Assembly: GCA_945901665.1 (NCBI GenBank)
Contig: CAMDLJ010000007.1
Span: 1-21,456, forward strand
DNA length: 21,456 bases
Source of the DNA: Bordetella parapertussis
GTDB taxonomy: Bacteria; Pseudomonadota; Gammaproteobacteria; Burkholderiales; Burkholderiaceae
Direction of reading: 5' to 3'
The notes below the pieces were generated by a model. It did no database searches, was not told where the DNA came from, and was given only the letters and a program-made list of their open reading frames with translations. The position numbers were made by a program, and so were the translations under genes. Below, one piece after another: positions 20,774-21,456 of the stretch; the first letter of the stretch is position 1; each line of letters starts with the position of its first letter.

Positions 20774-21456
20774 ATGACCTACCCCAATACCCAACTTTTC
20801 ATCAACGGCCAATGGTGCGATGCCGACAGTGGCCGCAGCATGGCTGTCTTTAACCCCGCCACCGGCCTCGAAATCGGCCGCTTGGCCCATGCCGGCGTGC
20901 CCGACCTGGAACGGGCTGCCCAAGCCGCGCAAAAAGGCTTTGAGATCTGGCGTGACACACCGGCCAATGAGCGCAGCGCCATCATGCGCAAAGCCGCCGC
21001 CCTGATGCGCGAGCGCGCCCCGCAAATTGCCGAGCTGATGACGCAGGAGCAAGGCAAGCCCCTGGCCGAGGCCAAAGTCGAGTGCCTGTCGTCGGCCGAC
21101 ATCATCGAGTGGTTTGCCGAAGAAGGCCGCCGCGTGTATGGCCGCATCGTCTCGCCCCGCAACATCAACGTGCAGCAAAACGTGCTCAAGCAGCCCTTGG
21201 GCCCGGTGGCGGCGTTCACGCCCTGGAACTTTCCGGTCAACCAAATTGTGCGAAAAATGGCTGCGGCCTTGGCCACGGGCTGCTCCATCATCGTCAAAGC
21301 CCCCGAAGAAACACCGGCCTCGCCCGCCGAGTTGATCCGCGCTTTCCAAGACGCAGGGGTGCCAGCGGGGGTGATTGGCCTGGTCTACGGCACGCCATCG
21401 GAAATCTCCAGCTCCCTGATTGCGCACCCGGTGATTCGCAAGATCACCTTCACCGG
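20774..21456 (+). CDS. gabD: NAD(P)-dependent succinate-semialdehyde dehydrogenase-like protein (partial, runs off right edge)
   Basis: The first 227 residues of an aldehyde dehydrogenase. It begins [17 protein letters not shown], has [10 protein letters not shown] and [12 protein letters not shown], the nucleotide-site motif TPWNFP, and [13 protein letters not shown]. It is cut at ITFTG just before the usual serine. The catalytic Glu and Cys lie beyond the edge. EQGKPLAEA and TPWNFP place it in the succinate-semialdehyde dehydrogenase group, but 2-oxoglutarate semialdehyde or similar substrates are possible. No strong ribosome binding site precedes the ATG at 20774, though it matches the family start. 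Confidence 0.88.
   Translation, partial: MTYPNTQLFINGQWCDADSGRSMAVFNPATGLEIGRLAHAGVPDLERAAQAAQKGFEIWRDTPANERSAIMRKAAALMRERAPQIAELMTQEQGKPLAEAKVECLSSADIIEWFAEEGRRVYGRIVSPRNINVQQNVLKQPLGPVAAFTPWNFPVNQIVRKMAAALATGCSIIVKAPEETPASPAELIRAFQDAGVPAGVIGLVYGTPSEISSSLIAHPVIRKITFT

Overview
The window looks like a chromosomal segment of a Burkholderiales bacterium, most likely Comamonadaceae (the Limnohabitans, Rhodoferax, Polaromonas and Hydrogenophaga area). This rests on protein style, high GC and gene content, not on a database match. It holds three metabolic blocks separated by short, structured intergenic DNA.

Block 1 (592-10938, + strand) is a tightly packed form I aerobic carbon monoxide dehydrogenase operon: coxM-coxS-coxL-coxG-coxD-coxE-coxF(XdhC)-mocA, then a predicted 2OG-Fe(II) oxygenase and a polytopic membrane protein of unknown family. 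CoxL carries the form I active-site motif AYRCSFR, so this should be a true Mo-Cu CO dehydrogenase rather than a generic xanthine-oxidase relative. CoxM, CoxS and CoxL form the enzyme. MocA makes the cytidine dinucleotide cofactor, CoxD, CoxE and CoxF mature the Mo-Cu site, and CoxG probably links the enzyme to the membrane and quinone pool. The operon is divergent from an edge-truncated acyl-CoA synthetase gene (1-165, - strand). The left flank (1 to about 540) is much more AT-rich than everything to its right.

After the operon come an 11-bp tandem repeat across a stop codon, a decayed XdhC/CoxI C-terminal fragment with an in-frame stop, and an intrinsic-terminator-like hairpin. Then comes a second xanthine-oxidase-family enzyme, iorA-iorB (11452-14105, + strand), whose large subunit has a Tat signal.

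Block 2 (14175-18996, - strand) is a complete L-threonate/tetronate catabolic set: ltnD, otnK, otnC and otnI, followed by a TauE/SafE-family membrane protein. Together LtnD, OtnI, OtnK and OtnC convert L-threonate to dihydroxyacetone phosphate and CO2. Gaps around these genes hold REP-like inverted repeats and a 20-bp perfect palindrome.

Block 3 (19228-21456) contains a NIPSNAP-family protein and a LigB/DODA-type dioxygenase (both - strand). A divergent NAD(P)-dependent semialdehyde dehydrogenase (+ strand) runs off the right edge.

No tRNA, rRNA, CRISPR array, transposase or phage gene was seen. The most notable items are the extra genes at the end of the cox operon, the paired-cysteine tail of CoxF, the coxI-like relic, the altered active site of OtnC, and the REP-like elements.
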